A DNA stretch of 23,046 nt from Chara braunii (Eukaryota > Streptophyta > Charophyceae > Charales > Characeae): positions 3,062,359-3,085,404 of the forward strand of contig BFEA01000022.1 of assembly GCA_003427395.1 (NCBI GenBank), written 5' to 3'. Positions 7,456 to 17,744 of this stretch are shown one piece after another. The position numbers and the translations under genes are program-made. Within the stretch, counting starts at the first letter, position 1; each line of letters begins with the position of its first letter. The notes beneath the pieces are model-generated. The model searched no databases. It saw nothing but the letters and a program-made list of their open reading frames with translations, and had not been told where the DNA came from.

Positions 7456-9234
7456 CTTCAGAGATTCTCAGATACTCCATCTTTCTTACCTAAACCCACT
7501 CTAACAGGACTCGTTTCCATTACAAGGCCTCATTATTATTCTAAAGGAACATGACCTTTTAGATATTGCTAGCTCTATAAGATAAGAACAGGCAGCCAAG
7601 TAAGTCAAATAATAATCAAACAATAGCAATATTGGCTTACTTAGATCGTTATCCCATCCTTAACCCGGAACCGATCTCTAATTGCTTGGACAGTCTTTGG
7701 ACACTTCCTATTAATAATCAAGGTATCAGGTAATCAGTCTCATAATCCTTAGGACAAACTTCTCATTTGCCTATTTTCTTAAATTCCCAAACCCGAATGT
7801 CGTTCAACCAGGAACAACGGTAGGCAACCGTCATCTCCGGCAACGGCACCACCTGTCGGGCGTCACGCGGTGGGCGTATCCCCGCCGAGCTACCAATCCG
7901 CAGTACGAAAGCTAATCAGTTGCAATCGAAGAGGTGGGTCAACCGAAGGCGTTTCGTACGTTGTAGCATAGGGAGTACACGCAGTGTCACGCCTCTATCG
8001 GACTCGCACGCAAACCAACACATTGGGGGGTTGAAGTCTCAAGTGCGACTCGTCGTCGATCGACTAGGACGCATCCCACTCACCACGCGTTACACCACGC
8101 TTTAAAGCATAAAATTAAAAACACACTCAAAACAACACAACAACATTCCTAGTCCCTTTTGTATCCAACCCATAACCTTCCGACGGGGAAATTGGTTAAG
8201 CGACATGTGTGAGACTTAGTATAAAAACCGCTCAGTCGCAGGGCCTTCTCATATCGACTAGTAATGCATGCTTACGCAAGCGGTCACAATCATGGGGTAC
8301 TATGTAGCACCCATAATCACGCGTTTCTCGATAATCTCAAGGGTCTCGTTCAACACTGAAGTGTCAGCTGACACGCGCCTTGAGGGGTCAATCTCTCGAC
8401 GCTAGACAACCGTCAAGTGCAGTTGAGAACCATACCCTCTTTTGCACCCTGCAGAGAGTGGGTGGTACACAGGTTCATACCTGTGGTGGCAATTGTCTCT
8501 CATTGCCCTAGAGACCAGCTCCATCATCCAGGGCTTGGAGATAACTCAAGAAGTTTGACTTCGACGACTGCCATGGACTATAACGTCCAACTATAATAAT
8601 TCGTTAAAAGCAGAAGGGTAAAAGAAAATCTCCCTTTTCTCTCAAATCATAATTTGTTTAACCCTCACGTATGGTCACAATGGGCCGTGCGAAATACTTA
8701 AGGCATATGTACGTACATATGTAAAAGAGGGTTTATAATATGGGATAATCACTTCTCACAATCACATGAAACTCCTCTCAACCATATATATGTGTGTAAT
8801 CGCAAGCAGTCAAATCTCGAGTCCGAACCACAAACATACGTGCAATAACATCAAAGATTCAACCAAAGTCCACGCACTACGCGGGGTCAACTTCAACCAT
8901 TCTCTACGCTCACACCCCTCACTTTAGCCATACAAGCCCCAACCTTTGCCCAACCTTCCATAAATAAAAACACTCAGTATCTTTGTTAAATGACCATTCA
9001 ATAAAGTCCGGGTGAAAACCCAAATGAAACAATTCAAGCCACAGGGCTAAAGCCTTTAGGTTGAGTTGGCGAGAGTGAACTGGAGTCGAATCGTAAGAAG
9101 ACGAATCGGCAACCGACCTGTTATTAGTGATAAGAGAAGGTGATCCTCGTGGGATCAAGCTGAAACTAGTCCAAATCTTGGATTGAGTCAATCAAGGAAG
9201 GACATGTAACACAAGACAGGTCAATGCCCAAGCT
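7456..9234. other. unassigned DNA following the Ty3/gypsy breakpoint
   Basis: No protein family recognised on either strand. Composition is moderately AT-rich with GC-rich patches (about 7800-8100). It contains a short hairpin CACAGGT/ACCTGTG at about 8468-8485 and the 18-bp palindrome listed separately. The open frame at 8919-9191 on the minus strand has no recognisable feature. From its repeats and the absence of coding it could be part of a long LTR or a non-coding retroelement spacer; this is inference. Confidence 0.4.
8704..8721. repeat. 18-bp perfect palindrome
   Basis: CATATGTACGTACATATG equals its own reverse complement. No function is inferred; it could be a chance AT-rich palindrome. 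Confidence 0.9.
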
Positions 9235-9286
9235 ATCACGTTCTTTCTTAAAATCTCCATATCACATTCTTTCTCAAAATCCTCCT
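9235..9286. repeat. 26-bp direct repeat, two copies
   Basis: ATCACGTTCTTTCTTAAAAT (9235) and ATCACATTCTTTCTCAAAAT (9261) are adjacent copies with two differences in that stretch. Confidence 0.75.
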
Positions 9287-9341
9287 GATAAATAAGTCTA
9301 AATCTACCTTTAAGTCAGTGCCCAAAGAAAGGTAGACCTAT

Positions 9342-9976
9342 GGCAGAATCTCCCCTATACAGGGTGGATAGCCAAAATCGCCACCTGTCAAAATATAATC
9401 TAACTCCTTTAAACTAGAAAATTTTGGCAGCGCTTCCCGTAGGAAAAGTGTCTTTTCATAATTTATACTAGCTCGAACATGAAAACTGAAATAATCTCTA
9501 ACTTTGGAAAGTCAAATTTTGTCTAACTCCCTGAATTAGTAAAAAATTGGGCAGCATCTCCTTTAGAGAAGTAGACTTTTCAGATTTATACTAAGTCAGA
9601 TATAAACTCAACATAAGACTCGAGTTCTTGCCAGGAGAAAATTTAACTAACCCCATAGATTTGTAGAAATTTCGGTAGCGCTTCCCATAGAGAAAGTTGC
9701 TTTCCAAAATTTATACAAAGCTAAGTTCAGAAGCTGAAAGAACTCTGAGTTTCTAAAGCCAAATTTTGTCTATCTCCCTGAAGGAGTAAAAATTTGGGCA
9801 ACACTTCTCTTAGAAAAGAAAGCTTTCAAGATTCTTACTAAGCCAGATATAAAACTTGGACGAAAGTTGAACTTTGAAAAACCAGATTTGACTAACTTCT
9901 TGGATTTGTAAAAATTTCGGCAGCGCTTCCCGTAGAGACAGTAGCTTACCAAGATTTATACAAAGCCAAGTATAAC
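9342..9976. repeat. ~123-bp tandem repeat with alternating A/B units
   Basis: The signature GGCAGCGCTTCCC or a variant starts at 9426, 9550, 9674, 9797 and 9919, giving periods of 124, 124, 123 and 122 bp. A shortened related unit starts at 9342 (GGCAGAATCTCCCC). Units at 9426, 9674 and 9919 share GCGCTTCCC (type A) and the first two end with CTATCTCCCTGAA-like text. Units at 9550 and 9797 share GCATCTCC/ACACTTCTC, then an AGATATAAA block and an ending in GATTTGTAGAAATTTC-like text (type B). The array is therefore a degenerate dimer of about 247 bp. From memory, similar GGCAG-CTCCC tandem motifs occur in retroelements of seed plants; unverified. Confidence 0.85.
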
Positions 9977-12310
9977 AAATGATCCCAAAAAATGCGAGAA
10001 TTGACCTAAGTAAAAAAAAAAGTTAGCTCATAAAATACATGAATCGAATTAACTCCTATAGCTCTAGCACGTGGCGAGCTTCTACAGCAACTACCTATCA
10101 AACTGATACTTAGACTAGGTAGTGATCTCATTTAGTCACATGCAAGGCCAAACCACAATTGTAAGTACTTTCACCAGCCCCAAGGTTAAACCTTGTCAAA
10201 CAATAGTTCATAGTCTTTCAATGATTTATCCCTTATACCTAGCTTACATAAGACCATCCATTGGATATACACAAACACAGGGCACCACAACCCAGTCAAA
10301 CACAGACAAAACCACCTTCCTCCCACCTTTCCCCCCAGATGCAAACCCTTTTTACAACCTGCTTTTAGTCAAACAAATGAAAATAAACTAAGCTTGCACA
10401 ATCGTTCATTTACTTAAGTCTAGTTTGTATCATGAAAGTCAAACACAAAGTCAAATATGAGATACAGGCAATATACTCAGTCAAACTATAGTAAGATATA
10501 CGAATAGGGGTTACAACAGGGTTTATAGAGGGGAGAAAAGGTCACCTCTTAGTTACCTGCCTCCAAAACTCCTCTTGAGTTTCAGCAGAGCTCCTGCAAT
10601 CGGTGGGCAGACTCCCCACACAGTCTTGATGCGGTCCTACGGGTTGCAATCCCGCCTGCCGGCTTCCTCTCTGATCAAAATTAAATTGAGATTAAGAAGG
10701 GCAAAATGAGGGGTTTCAAACTCCCGAGATACAGGAGTGGGACCGACTCAACTCGCAAGAGAGGGCCTTGCAATCTTCAATTGCCTGAAGGCCTTGCAAC
10801 GATGGCAAAAAAACGAACAGCAGCAAGTCAAACTGAAGTTAACTACCAGTTGTAGGCTCTCCAATGATGTTCCAACTTGCAGCAATGATCCCTCCTCAAT
10901 GTTCGCGGCCCCACGTGTGGTGACTGTAGACAAGTACTTTATTATTGTGGAACGAAAACAACACACCGGCCGGTAGCTAGGCCTGGCTTTTCATAGCTGG
11001 TCTGCGGCTACTTCAACCCACATGGTATGTGGCGTGCCAGTCAAATGAGCCAGCAGCCTCACAACATGTTCCCGTTTGCTCCGTATAGGCAGACTGAGCA
11101 ACGCACTGACTGAGCTACAGAAGCCCAACTGGCCGCTGCCTTGCTTATACTTACAACAACCTGCTCTAGAGAACTCATCCCCTTCCTCATGCCGCAGTGG
11201 AACGACAACGCGATCTTGCAGACTGTGCAGCAGGCGGATTGTGTACAGAAACTAGTTGTGTTGGCCTTACTGACCTTTAGTCAGTTCTCAGGTTCCGGCT
11301 AAACTCGCACTACTCCGCTTTGTAGATTAAGCAGAGCACTGGCCAACAACCCTAGTCTGCATCTCGCGGTCTGCCTGCAATTGCCTCAATCCACACAGCA
11401 AGCCGCACGCCAGCCAATGGATAAACTTCCAACTCGTCAATACTACGAGACCAACACCGGTGCGAAGACTGCCCTTGCCAACGATGCTAGTCGCACCATT
11501 ATGAGGGCGCGCGACTGAACAAGGCCGGAACAAAGATGAAGACTATAAACCAATATGGAGGTGAATCTGTCACAGAATGTCAGGAGAACGGTGGTGGCAA
11601 TTATGGCTCTATTAAGCACAGTGACGGACAACGATATTAAGACACAGTTTGTAATGAATCTTCCACAGAAATATCACTAGATGCATCCCCACCTCTCTGA
11701 CTTCTTTCCTAGGTGCAGTCCTCACCATCTACAGCACAAAGTTCATCCGCTATCCATGAAACTTGAGCTTACCAACTAAGTCGCCTTCCAAGAGAACCCC
11801 AAGAACGCCTTTTCCCTTACTCTAATCTTACTGATAAATGAATAAATCTCGCTCTCATATTCCCACCATAACTCCTTTAGGTGCAGCCCATAATTACCAT
11901 AGCTCCGAAACCACGTTTCTAATATGGATTTCGATCCCGTGGGCTGACTCGCCTGAGGTCATAACCTTGAGATCGTCTCGTCCCTCGCTCAAACCAACTG
12001 ATGATCGAGTGAACTCCACGTCTCTACTGCGCTCCGCCCATCTTCCTCCATCCTCTCTGCTTACACCTTGCGCTAGTCCCTGCCTAGGTTCACTCGCTTT
12101 TATTCTTTGCCCGTCCTTACCGTCTCACTTTAGCGCACTCTTCAACTAGCGCCCGCCTCTTCTCAACTACTCAATATTAGCATTGCGCTCGAGAGTAGCA
12201 ACCCGTTACCCCGACTTCTCGAGTGTTTTCTACCCCACACTAGCGCAGTCCCTCGACACACAGCGTTCGGCTTCGACGGAAACAAAAACCGAGCAGGGAC
12301 GAAAAGCAAA
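9977..12310. other. unassigned DNA
   Basis: No supported gene. Composition moves from AT-rich (9977-10500) to mixed and C-rich (10900-12300). An A10-type run lies near 10012. A possible minus-strand AATAAA lies near 10940. Open frames of 60-100 codons (for example 10122-10391 plus, 11838-12149 plus) have no recognised domains and are probably chance. Confidence 0.45.
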
Positions 12311-12359
12311 TCGCTCGGGCCCTTCCTTAATTTATGCGGGCCATCATTGCACAGGGGCC

Positions 12360-12391
<32 letters not shown>

Positions 12392-12409
12392 ACGGATGCC
12401 CCGAAGGAC
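12311..12409 (-). pseudogene. U6: U6 snRNA-like sequence, near full length
   Basis: U6 snRNA forms the catalytic heart of the spliceosome. Read on the minus strand from 12409 the sequence starts GTCCTTCGGGGCATCC, continues TTAAAATTGGAACGATACAG and contains the intact ACAGAGA box and the AGC triad (GAAGATTAGCATGGCCCCTG). The 3' third (about 12311-12345) diverges: the telestem and terminal region differ from the consensus, and the usual 3' GGTCCAAATTTTT is not recognisable, although T-rich sequence follows. No plant-type TATA box about 25-30 nt upstream or USE is obvious on the minus strand. It is therefore most likely a pseudogene; a divergent functional copy is possible. No flanking duplication was found. 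Confidence 0.8.
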
Positions 12410-13771
12410 AAGGCCCGAAGCCAGGCCCAAGCATACCTTTCTTGAAATCGGCCGGCTGTAAGTAACTCGGAGTCAACCCTCTGACTCTGTGAGCTCTCGA
12501 TTCGGGGTCTATTCGTCGCTAGGCGTCGACTCCAAGACAGCCAGGAGTATCGACTAACACAGGTTGTATGGAGGTAGTCATGGAATTTGAAATCTACTAA
12601 AGGCGTCAAATGACTTAGCACGCCAAAACAAGCAGTACCGACAATGGCTGGGGTCAGAGGGTACTGTAGCCCGCCGCAAAGCCCGTAGTATATGCCTGCC
12701 CGAAGCCGGTCTCGGTACAGGTCTCGATGACAGTAACAACATTCAAATGAAGACTTTGAAGACGAAGGTAGAGAAAGGTCTCATGTGGTCGGCCTCTTCC
12801 CACACCCTCTCGGAATGCTCTCTGATTCCCTTCTACTTTAGATTATCGATGCTCTCCAAAATGGAAAGCGAGGGAAACCACGACCACGGACCTCACCACT
12901 CTCACTTATATTTGACTTCTAAGGCTTGACTTTTCACAACGCGGCTAGGGGAATTCCGCCTGCACCCCGAACATGCACAGGTCCGCACGACCCCTAAAAC
13001 CGGTGCCGCGTCCCACTTAAAAAAGTAATAATAGTAATAATAAGGTGAAAATAACGCTTACGAAGAGAAATAAAAATAAGAATGAAGCCATAAGGTGAGA
13101 AAAAGCTCCGGCCCCGCGGCAACAAAAACATGGGGGAATAGCTTCGCCAGGCCCTTGACCCTGCGGTTCCTTCGCGCCACTCCTTGAATTGTCGCTTGCC
13201 GACCTCGATCCCTGACTCTCCCTGATGAAAGTCCGACATCGTAACCAATAGTGCTAGGCCCAAGGCTGAGCCTAGTACTAGCCGACACTTAAACAAGTTG
13301 GTATTTTGCCACGCACGAGCCTATTGAAATGTTTCAAGGCTACTCCTCGACCTATCACTATATTCCTGGCCGCCAAGCCTTGTTTCTACCGCGTGTTCGT
13401 TCCCTCACAAACTTTGACTATTTCCTAGTGCATCCCCATAAATCTAGCCTCTCCCACATCCTGTCATGAACCCCGCTGTACCCAAGCTCATTCCTCACCG
13501 CTTCCATAAGCGTTCATCCCCCACCTTCGGCTCCAGCCCTGTCTCTTTTCTCCCACCCCACAAAGTTATATCCCCTACTACTTCCAGTGCGCCTCCATTA
13601 TCACACACTCCCCAGTTAGACTCCCCTTCCGTAGTTTGCCATAAGCCCCAATACCCATCTCTCCTCCACTCCCCTGTACTCCCTTACGGCCAACAACCAT
13701 AATTGTCTACTGCCCCCTTACTGGATAGAACGTACGATATATTGGTTCGATCTATCGGTTCGTAGTCATTA
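12410..13771. other. unassigned DNA upstream of a poly(A) end
   Basis: No recognised gene. Two overlapping minus-strand frames stay open together (12994-13296, 100 codons; 13058-13288, 76 codons); the longer encodes a peptide with a hydrophobic, Phe/Ile-rich C-terminal half. A C/T-rich, Pro/Ser-coding plus-strand frame lies at 13466-13702. None matches a family I know. Confidence 0.4.
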
Positions 13772-13817
13772 AATAAATAAACAGTCAATTGAATCTAAAA
13801 AAAAAAAAAAAAAAAAA
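13772..13817 (+). other. polyadenylation signals and 21-nt poly(A) run
   Basis: Two overlapping AATAAA hexamers (13772-13777 and 13776-13781) precede an uninterrupted run of 21 A (13797-13817) by 15-19 nt. This is the spacing of a processed mRNA 3' end, so the plus-strand DNA before it probably includes a retroposed transcript. The parent transcript and 5' end were not identified and no clear target duplication was found. Confidence 0.65.
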
Positions 13818-15394
13818 CCTCAATATGTAATGACCCGCCATAACACAGACTGAGAACACTACAGATTTCTGAGTTCTGCCGATGGAATGGATGCCTTGCT
13901 GAGATGCCCGCATTCTGCTGAGTTTTCTGAGTCTGTGTATGCGTGTTTGGTGACCTGCATGCCTGTCTGAGTGCTTGTCGGCATGAGTGTGTGTGTGACC
14001 CACGAGGGTACTTGCTTGTTTGGGAGGCCCATAGGGCCGGTACTTACCTGTGGCCGTGACATTGAGGGTTGCAGCAGGGAAAACACTCAAGTGGCGGATC
14101 AAGAGGCCCGCGACACTTAGAGCAGCGGAAAAACACTTAGGTAGTAGGTAGGCCGTTACCGCACCCAGTAGAAGTAGATGTGCCGGGTACTCAAGGCCGA
14201 GCAAAAGAAGAGAAAGTTGGCATTTTTAGAGGCCCGGTAGCGGTAGGCTAGGTCTAGGCGGGTACCAGTCCATCCAGTTTGAGTCTAGGGCCTGTACGGG
14301 CAATATGAGAGTCTGCAATGATGTTTCCCTCCGAAAGGGAGGAGGTACCGATTGCTTGGGAGGCCGAGCGGCCTGGAAGTCACCGCCCAGGAGGCAAGTA
14401 GGCCGCTATATCTGGAGGCTGAGGGAGAGCCCAGGCTCATCTTCGGTGTGCAAGCTTGGCGGCACACTCTTGGAGCGCTGGAAGGAGGAGGGCTGGCTAC
14501 TACAGCGCTGCTGGGAGGAAGAAAAATGGGAGCTTCCACCTCGGCTATGGTGGAGCTCTACCGATAGGAGGAGGAGGGAGAAGAGGACCAAGGAGGAGAG
14601 TGGCGAGGTACCTACCTGGCTATGGTGGACACCATCTTCATCACCTTGTTAGGCGCTGCATCTGAAAGGCACATGAAGGCAGCGACATAGCTGGTTCGGG
14701 TCGCCCTTTTGACAAGAGGGTAGAACCCTCAGTAGTCTGCCATAGTCTTGGCCTACATGCAGAGGAAGAGGAAGGATGGCCATGGCTATGGTGGACCTCG
14801 TGTTGTGCCTGCTGTAGAAGAGGGATTCGGACATTGATTCTGGTTCAGCCATTCAACATTATTATTGTTTTTTCTTCTTTGAATAAGAGAGGAGGAGATA
14901 AGGAGGAGGAGAGTGGTTGGCGAAGGAGAAGAGCATTGTCATTGGCGTATGTTGGAGTACATCTTCTTCTTCTTCATGTCTTCTTCTTCTTCTTCTTTCC
15001 CTCCCTCTCCTCTCAAGTTCATTCATTTCTTTTTGCAATTGGACGACATTGTGCTTTCTAGTGAATGCGTACTTCGAAATTGGCCAGGATCGTAACAAAT
15101 ACTTATAACTGCGCATCAGTGTTTCTCCCACCCCATCTTTTCAACCTTCCCCCCACTCACTCCCGTCACAGCGCCCAGTCCACAAATCACATTCTCCCCC
15201 TCCCCCCCTTCTGGTTCATCCCTCTATTACCCTCCCTTACTGCCAACGTCCTGACTGCCACGCCTCTTACAGACTCTCCCCTCACCTCCTCGCATTTCTC
15301 ATTTGCAACAAGGCTTAGATCTTTCATCTCAGTGCGCGGTACTTAGAGAGTGGCAAGGAGGGTCAGCAAACCCGCTTATACTGAAACAGCAGGC
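13818..15394. other. unassigned DNA before the LINE
   Basis: No recognised gene. The part from 14330 to 14930 is G/A-rich and contains GCTATGGTGG at 14544, 14619 and 14785 in different contexts. A (TTC)n-like interrupted tract occupies about 14962-15001. The stretch 15118-15300 is strongly C/T-rich and may be the 5' untranslated region of the LINE starting downstream; its 5' boundary is not visible. Confidence 0.45.
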
Positions 15395-16618
15395 ATGGCC
15401 AGTCCAACCACTGGCCGCTACGAGGCCTCCTTCAAACAAGCTGTTCAGAATGCCACCCCGCCGAACCACAACCCACAAACGGACAAGGCAACAGTGAAAA
15501 TCATAGATAACGAAGCACTCAAATAACCGATTGGAAAAACGAAATTTGAAGGCGAACCAATCGTGGAAAAACAAAAAACAGAAGGGAAAAAAGAACAAGT
15601 GATTGTATGGAAGTACCCCGTTGGGAAAGTGCCCGAAATGGATGATCTCCATGAAAGGCACGGTGTGGTCTTCAATTTTGCAAGCAGCAGACCATATCTC
15701 ATGCCGGTAGAGAAGAGAAAGTGGATTATAGAAATAATAAAAAAATAGGCAAAACTCAAACACATTGGGGAAGCCTTTTCTCTGCAGGGTCGTAACAATA
15801 TGATGGTGGTCTTCAACCATGAAGATCACGCACGGATCGCAACACAAATGCAGTCCAGGAATTGCAACGGATCGATCTGCACGATAACCAAATGGAAGAA
15901 ACAAATTGCTTAGAGGCACGGTTTAACACTAGCAAACACTGATGAAAGAAAATTTATAGGTGCAGTTCGACAACGTTCAACCGGGATGCCATGGTTTGTC
16001 GGTGGATAGACTGGAGAGACAATATCCAGCAAATAAAATCCTTAAATGGCTCGTGCCGACTCCAGATTTTCTAGCATTGTGGCTCCATGATGGCCTTACT
16101 AGAAGTCGCGACAGATGGCCCCCCAGCAAACACTGATGAAAGAACATTTATAGGTGCAGTTCGACAACGTTCAACCGGGATGCCATGGTTTGTTGGTGGA
16201 TAGACTGGAGAGAATATCCAGCAAATAAAATCCTTAAATGGATCGTGCCGACTGCAGATTTTCTAGCATTGTGGCTCCATGATGGCCTTACTAGAAATCG
16301 AGACAGATGGCCCCCCAGTTTTTTCACTGACGTGGAGATTCCAGATTGAGAGCAGAGTACTAGAAGTTAAGGCCTCTACCAAGACCTCTCTGTTCTGTTT
16401 CAGATGCAGGGAACGCGGTCATATGGGAACCGATCCGAGTTGCCCGAAGTTTCCGAAACAAATCGAAGGAGCGAAAACTCCATCCCAACACGCTCGTGGA
16501 AGTTGAGGATGCCCCGACCCTTGGTTCATTATAGATTCCGACTCCGATGGTTGGGTGTTCGACGACAATTTGGATGACCCAGATTGGGTGTGGCACAATG
16601 CTGATAAGGAAACTTAAG
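15395..16618 (+). pseudogene. LINE ORF1, N-terminal and zinc-knuckle part
   Basis: ORF1 proteins bind element RNA. The ATG at 15395 (context GGCATGG) opens MASPTTGRYEASFKQAVQNA; a TAA stop occurs after 43 codons, but the same frame continues (15563 onward) through KEQVIVWKYPVGKVPEMDD and KRKWIIEIIKK to a stop at 15746-15748. The text then continues past stops (for example MMVVFNHEDHARIATQMQ) into a 194-bp tandem duplication. After it a frame open from 16279 includes CFRCRERGHMGTDPSC (16396-16443). This has the CX2CX4H of a zinc knuckle but six residues, not four, before the last Cys. An in-frame stop at about 16504 precedes an acidic stretch (DSDSDGWVFDDNLDDPDW) ending at 16618. Confidence 0.75.
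15931..16318 (+). repeat. 194-bp tandem duplication in LINE ORF1
   Basis: The copies start at 15931 and 16125 with AGCAAACACTGATGAAAGAA and each ends with GACAGATGGCCCCCCAG. They differ by a few substitutions and a 2-bp deletion in the second copy (AGAGACAATATCC against AGAGAATATCC). The offset is not a multiple of three, so the duplication itself disrupts the ORF. Confidence 0.93.
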
Positions 16619-16766
16619 TTAAAAAACCCAACATTTTCCCCCCTGCAGACAACAGACGGCAGGAGAAAGCAACAGGCAGCGTAATAGGGAATCCCACAAA
16701 TATAAACACCATCCCATTCATTGACTCTCGTGTCGTTAGAGAAGAAAAAGTCAGGGAAGATCTGTC

Positions 16767-17744
16767 GTGGAACTTGGACGCAATCTGAGAACAGGGAGAG
16801 CAGGAATACAGCAAAGAACCAACAGCTCTTCAAGAAATGTTGAGACAGTTGGAACAAGAGCCCAACAGAAAAAGGCCAAGACACAAACAGACAACAAACG
16901 CATGCTGGACGAAGTAGACTTCCAGGGGATGACAAAGATGGGTCTCAAGAAGAGGAAGGCAATGAATTTGGATGAGAAGAAGGGGACAGAACAGACCCAT
17001 GCAGAAGAGGAAAGGAAAATTATGGTTTTTTATTCCCTCGACGACGGGGCAGACATCGAAGCAAGCAAAAATAGTGAAGGGGCAGGGGGGACAGCCATGG
17101 ATAGTGCGTCTGAGTTTGAACGGTCTCTTCACTGGTTGAGGGAATACATCGAAAAGGCCAAGAGGGAGAGAGAGCACGTGTTTGACATCAGAGCGGCCTG
17201 TCTGAAGCACATTGAGAGATCCCAGAAAAATGGGAAGAATGGGACAGTCGCTTGCATTGAGAAGTCAAAAAATCAATATGACAGGAAAGAGAGGGCAGAG
17301 GAATTCGCTGAATACACTGCCTTCAGATATGCAGAAAAAAAGGAGGGCAAGAGAACAAGGTTTAGCAGACTAGGACAAGATAGTCCTCAACACCAAAGAC
17401 CAATTTCAGGATACACCCCAAAAGAAATGGAAGACAGGGAAAAATCAGAAAAAGAAGGAACCAAATTCAGATCAAACATGGGCAAAAGAGGAATCAACAC
17501 GCTCAGTATTGGAAAAAGAAGAGGTTGTGGTTGTGGCCCAAACGAAAAAATTAATAAACCGGAGTGCAGAATTCACTACCATTCAGCGCATTGCCAGTGG
17601 GGAGGCACCACACGTGGTGGGCTCGACCAAATCAGCACGACTGACATTGATGGACACCCGCCCGCTGATTGCGGCCAGGTACGTCGAGAAAGAGGGAGAA
17701 TGGCAGATTGCCACATAAGTGTCCTTCACAATCCCAAGGATTGA
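16767..17744 (+). pseudogene. LINE ORF1 C-terminal charged region, 325-codon open frame
   Basis: This is the longest open frame in the window. Residues ~20-225 are rich in Lys, Glu and Arg, with helical, coiled-coil-like text (FERSLHWLREYIEKAKRERE, HIERSQKNGK). It sits between the zinc knuckle and ORF2, as expected for the tail of an ORF1 protein. Composition changes after about 17505; the alternative frame 17509-17718 (VVVVAQTKKLINRSAEFTTI) reads more like protein there, which suggests a frameshift near that point and that the last ~70 residues of the 325-codon frame are out of frame. No known domain was recognised. It could be mistaken for an intact host gene because of its length. Confidence 0.55.

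Noticed and set aside
12163-12621. 152-codon minus-strand open frame
   Set aside because: It overlaps the U6-like RNA sequence on the same strand, and the peptide has no domain; chance frame.
13735-13760. GGTTCGATCTATCGGTTCG as a tRNA T arm or SINE B box before the poly(A)
   Set aside because: No A box at suitable distance and no cloverleaf can be drawn from the sequence before it.
14305-14652. 115-codon plus-strand open frame and its overlapping shadows
   Set aside because: G/A-rich composition gives several simultaneous open frames on both strands; no domain or conserved text.
15329-15919. 196-codon minus-strand open frame opposite LINE ORF1
   Set aside because: Antisense to plus-strand ORF1 text (MASPTTGRYE, KEQVIVWKYPVGK) that fits the element; no recognisable family on the minus strand.
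16360-16935. 191-codon minus-strand open frame
   Set aside because: Lies antisense to the LINE zinc knuckle and ORF1 linker; no recognisable features.
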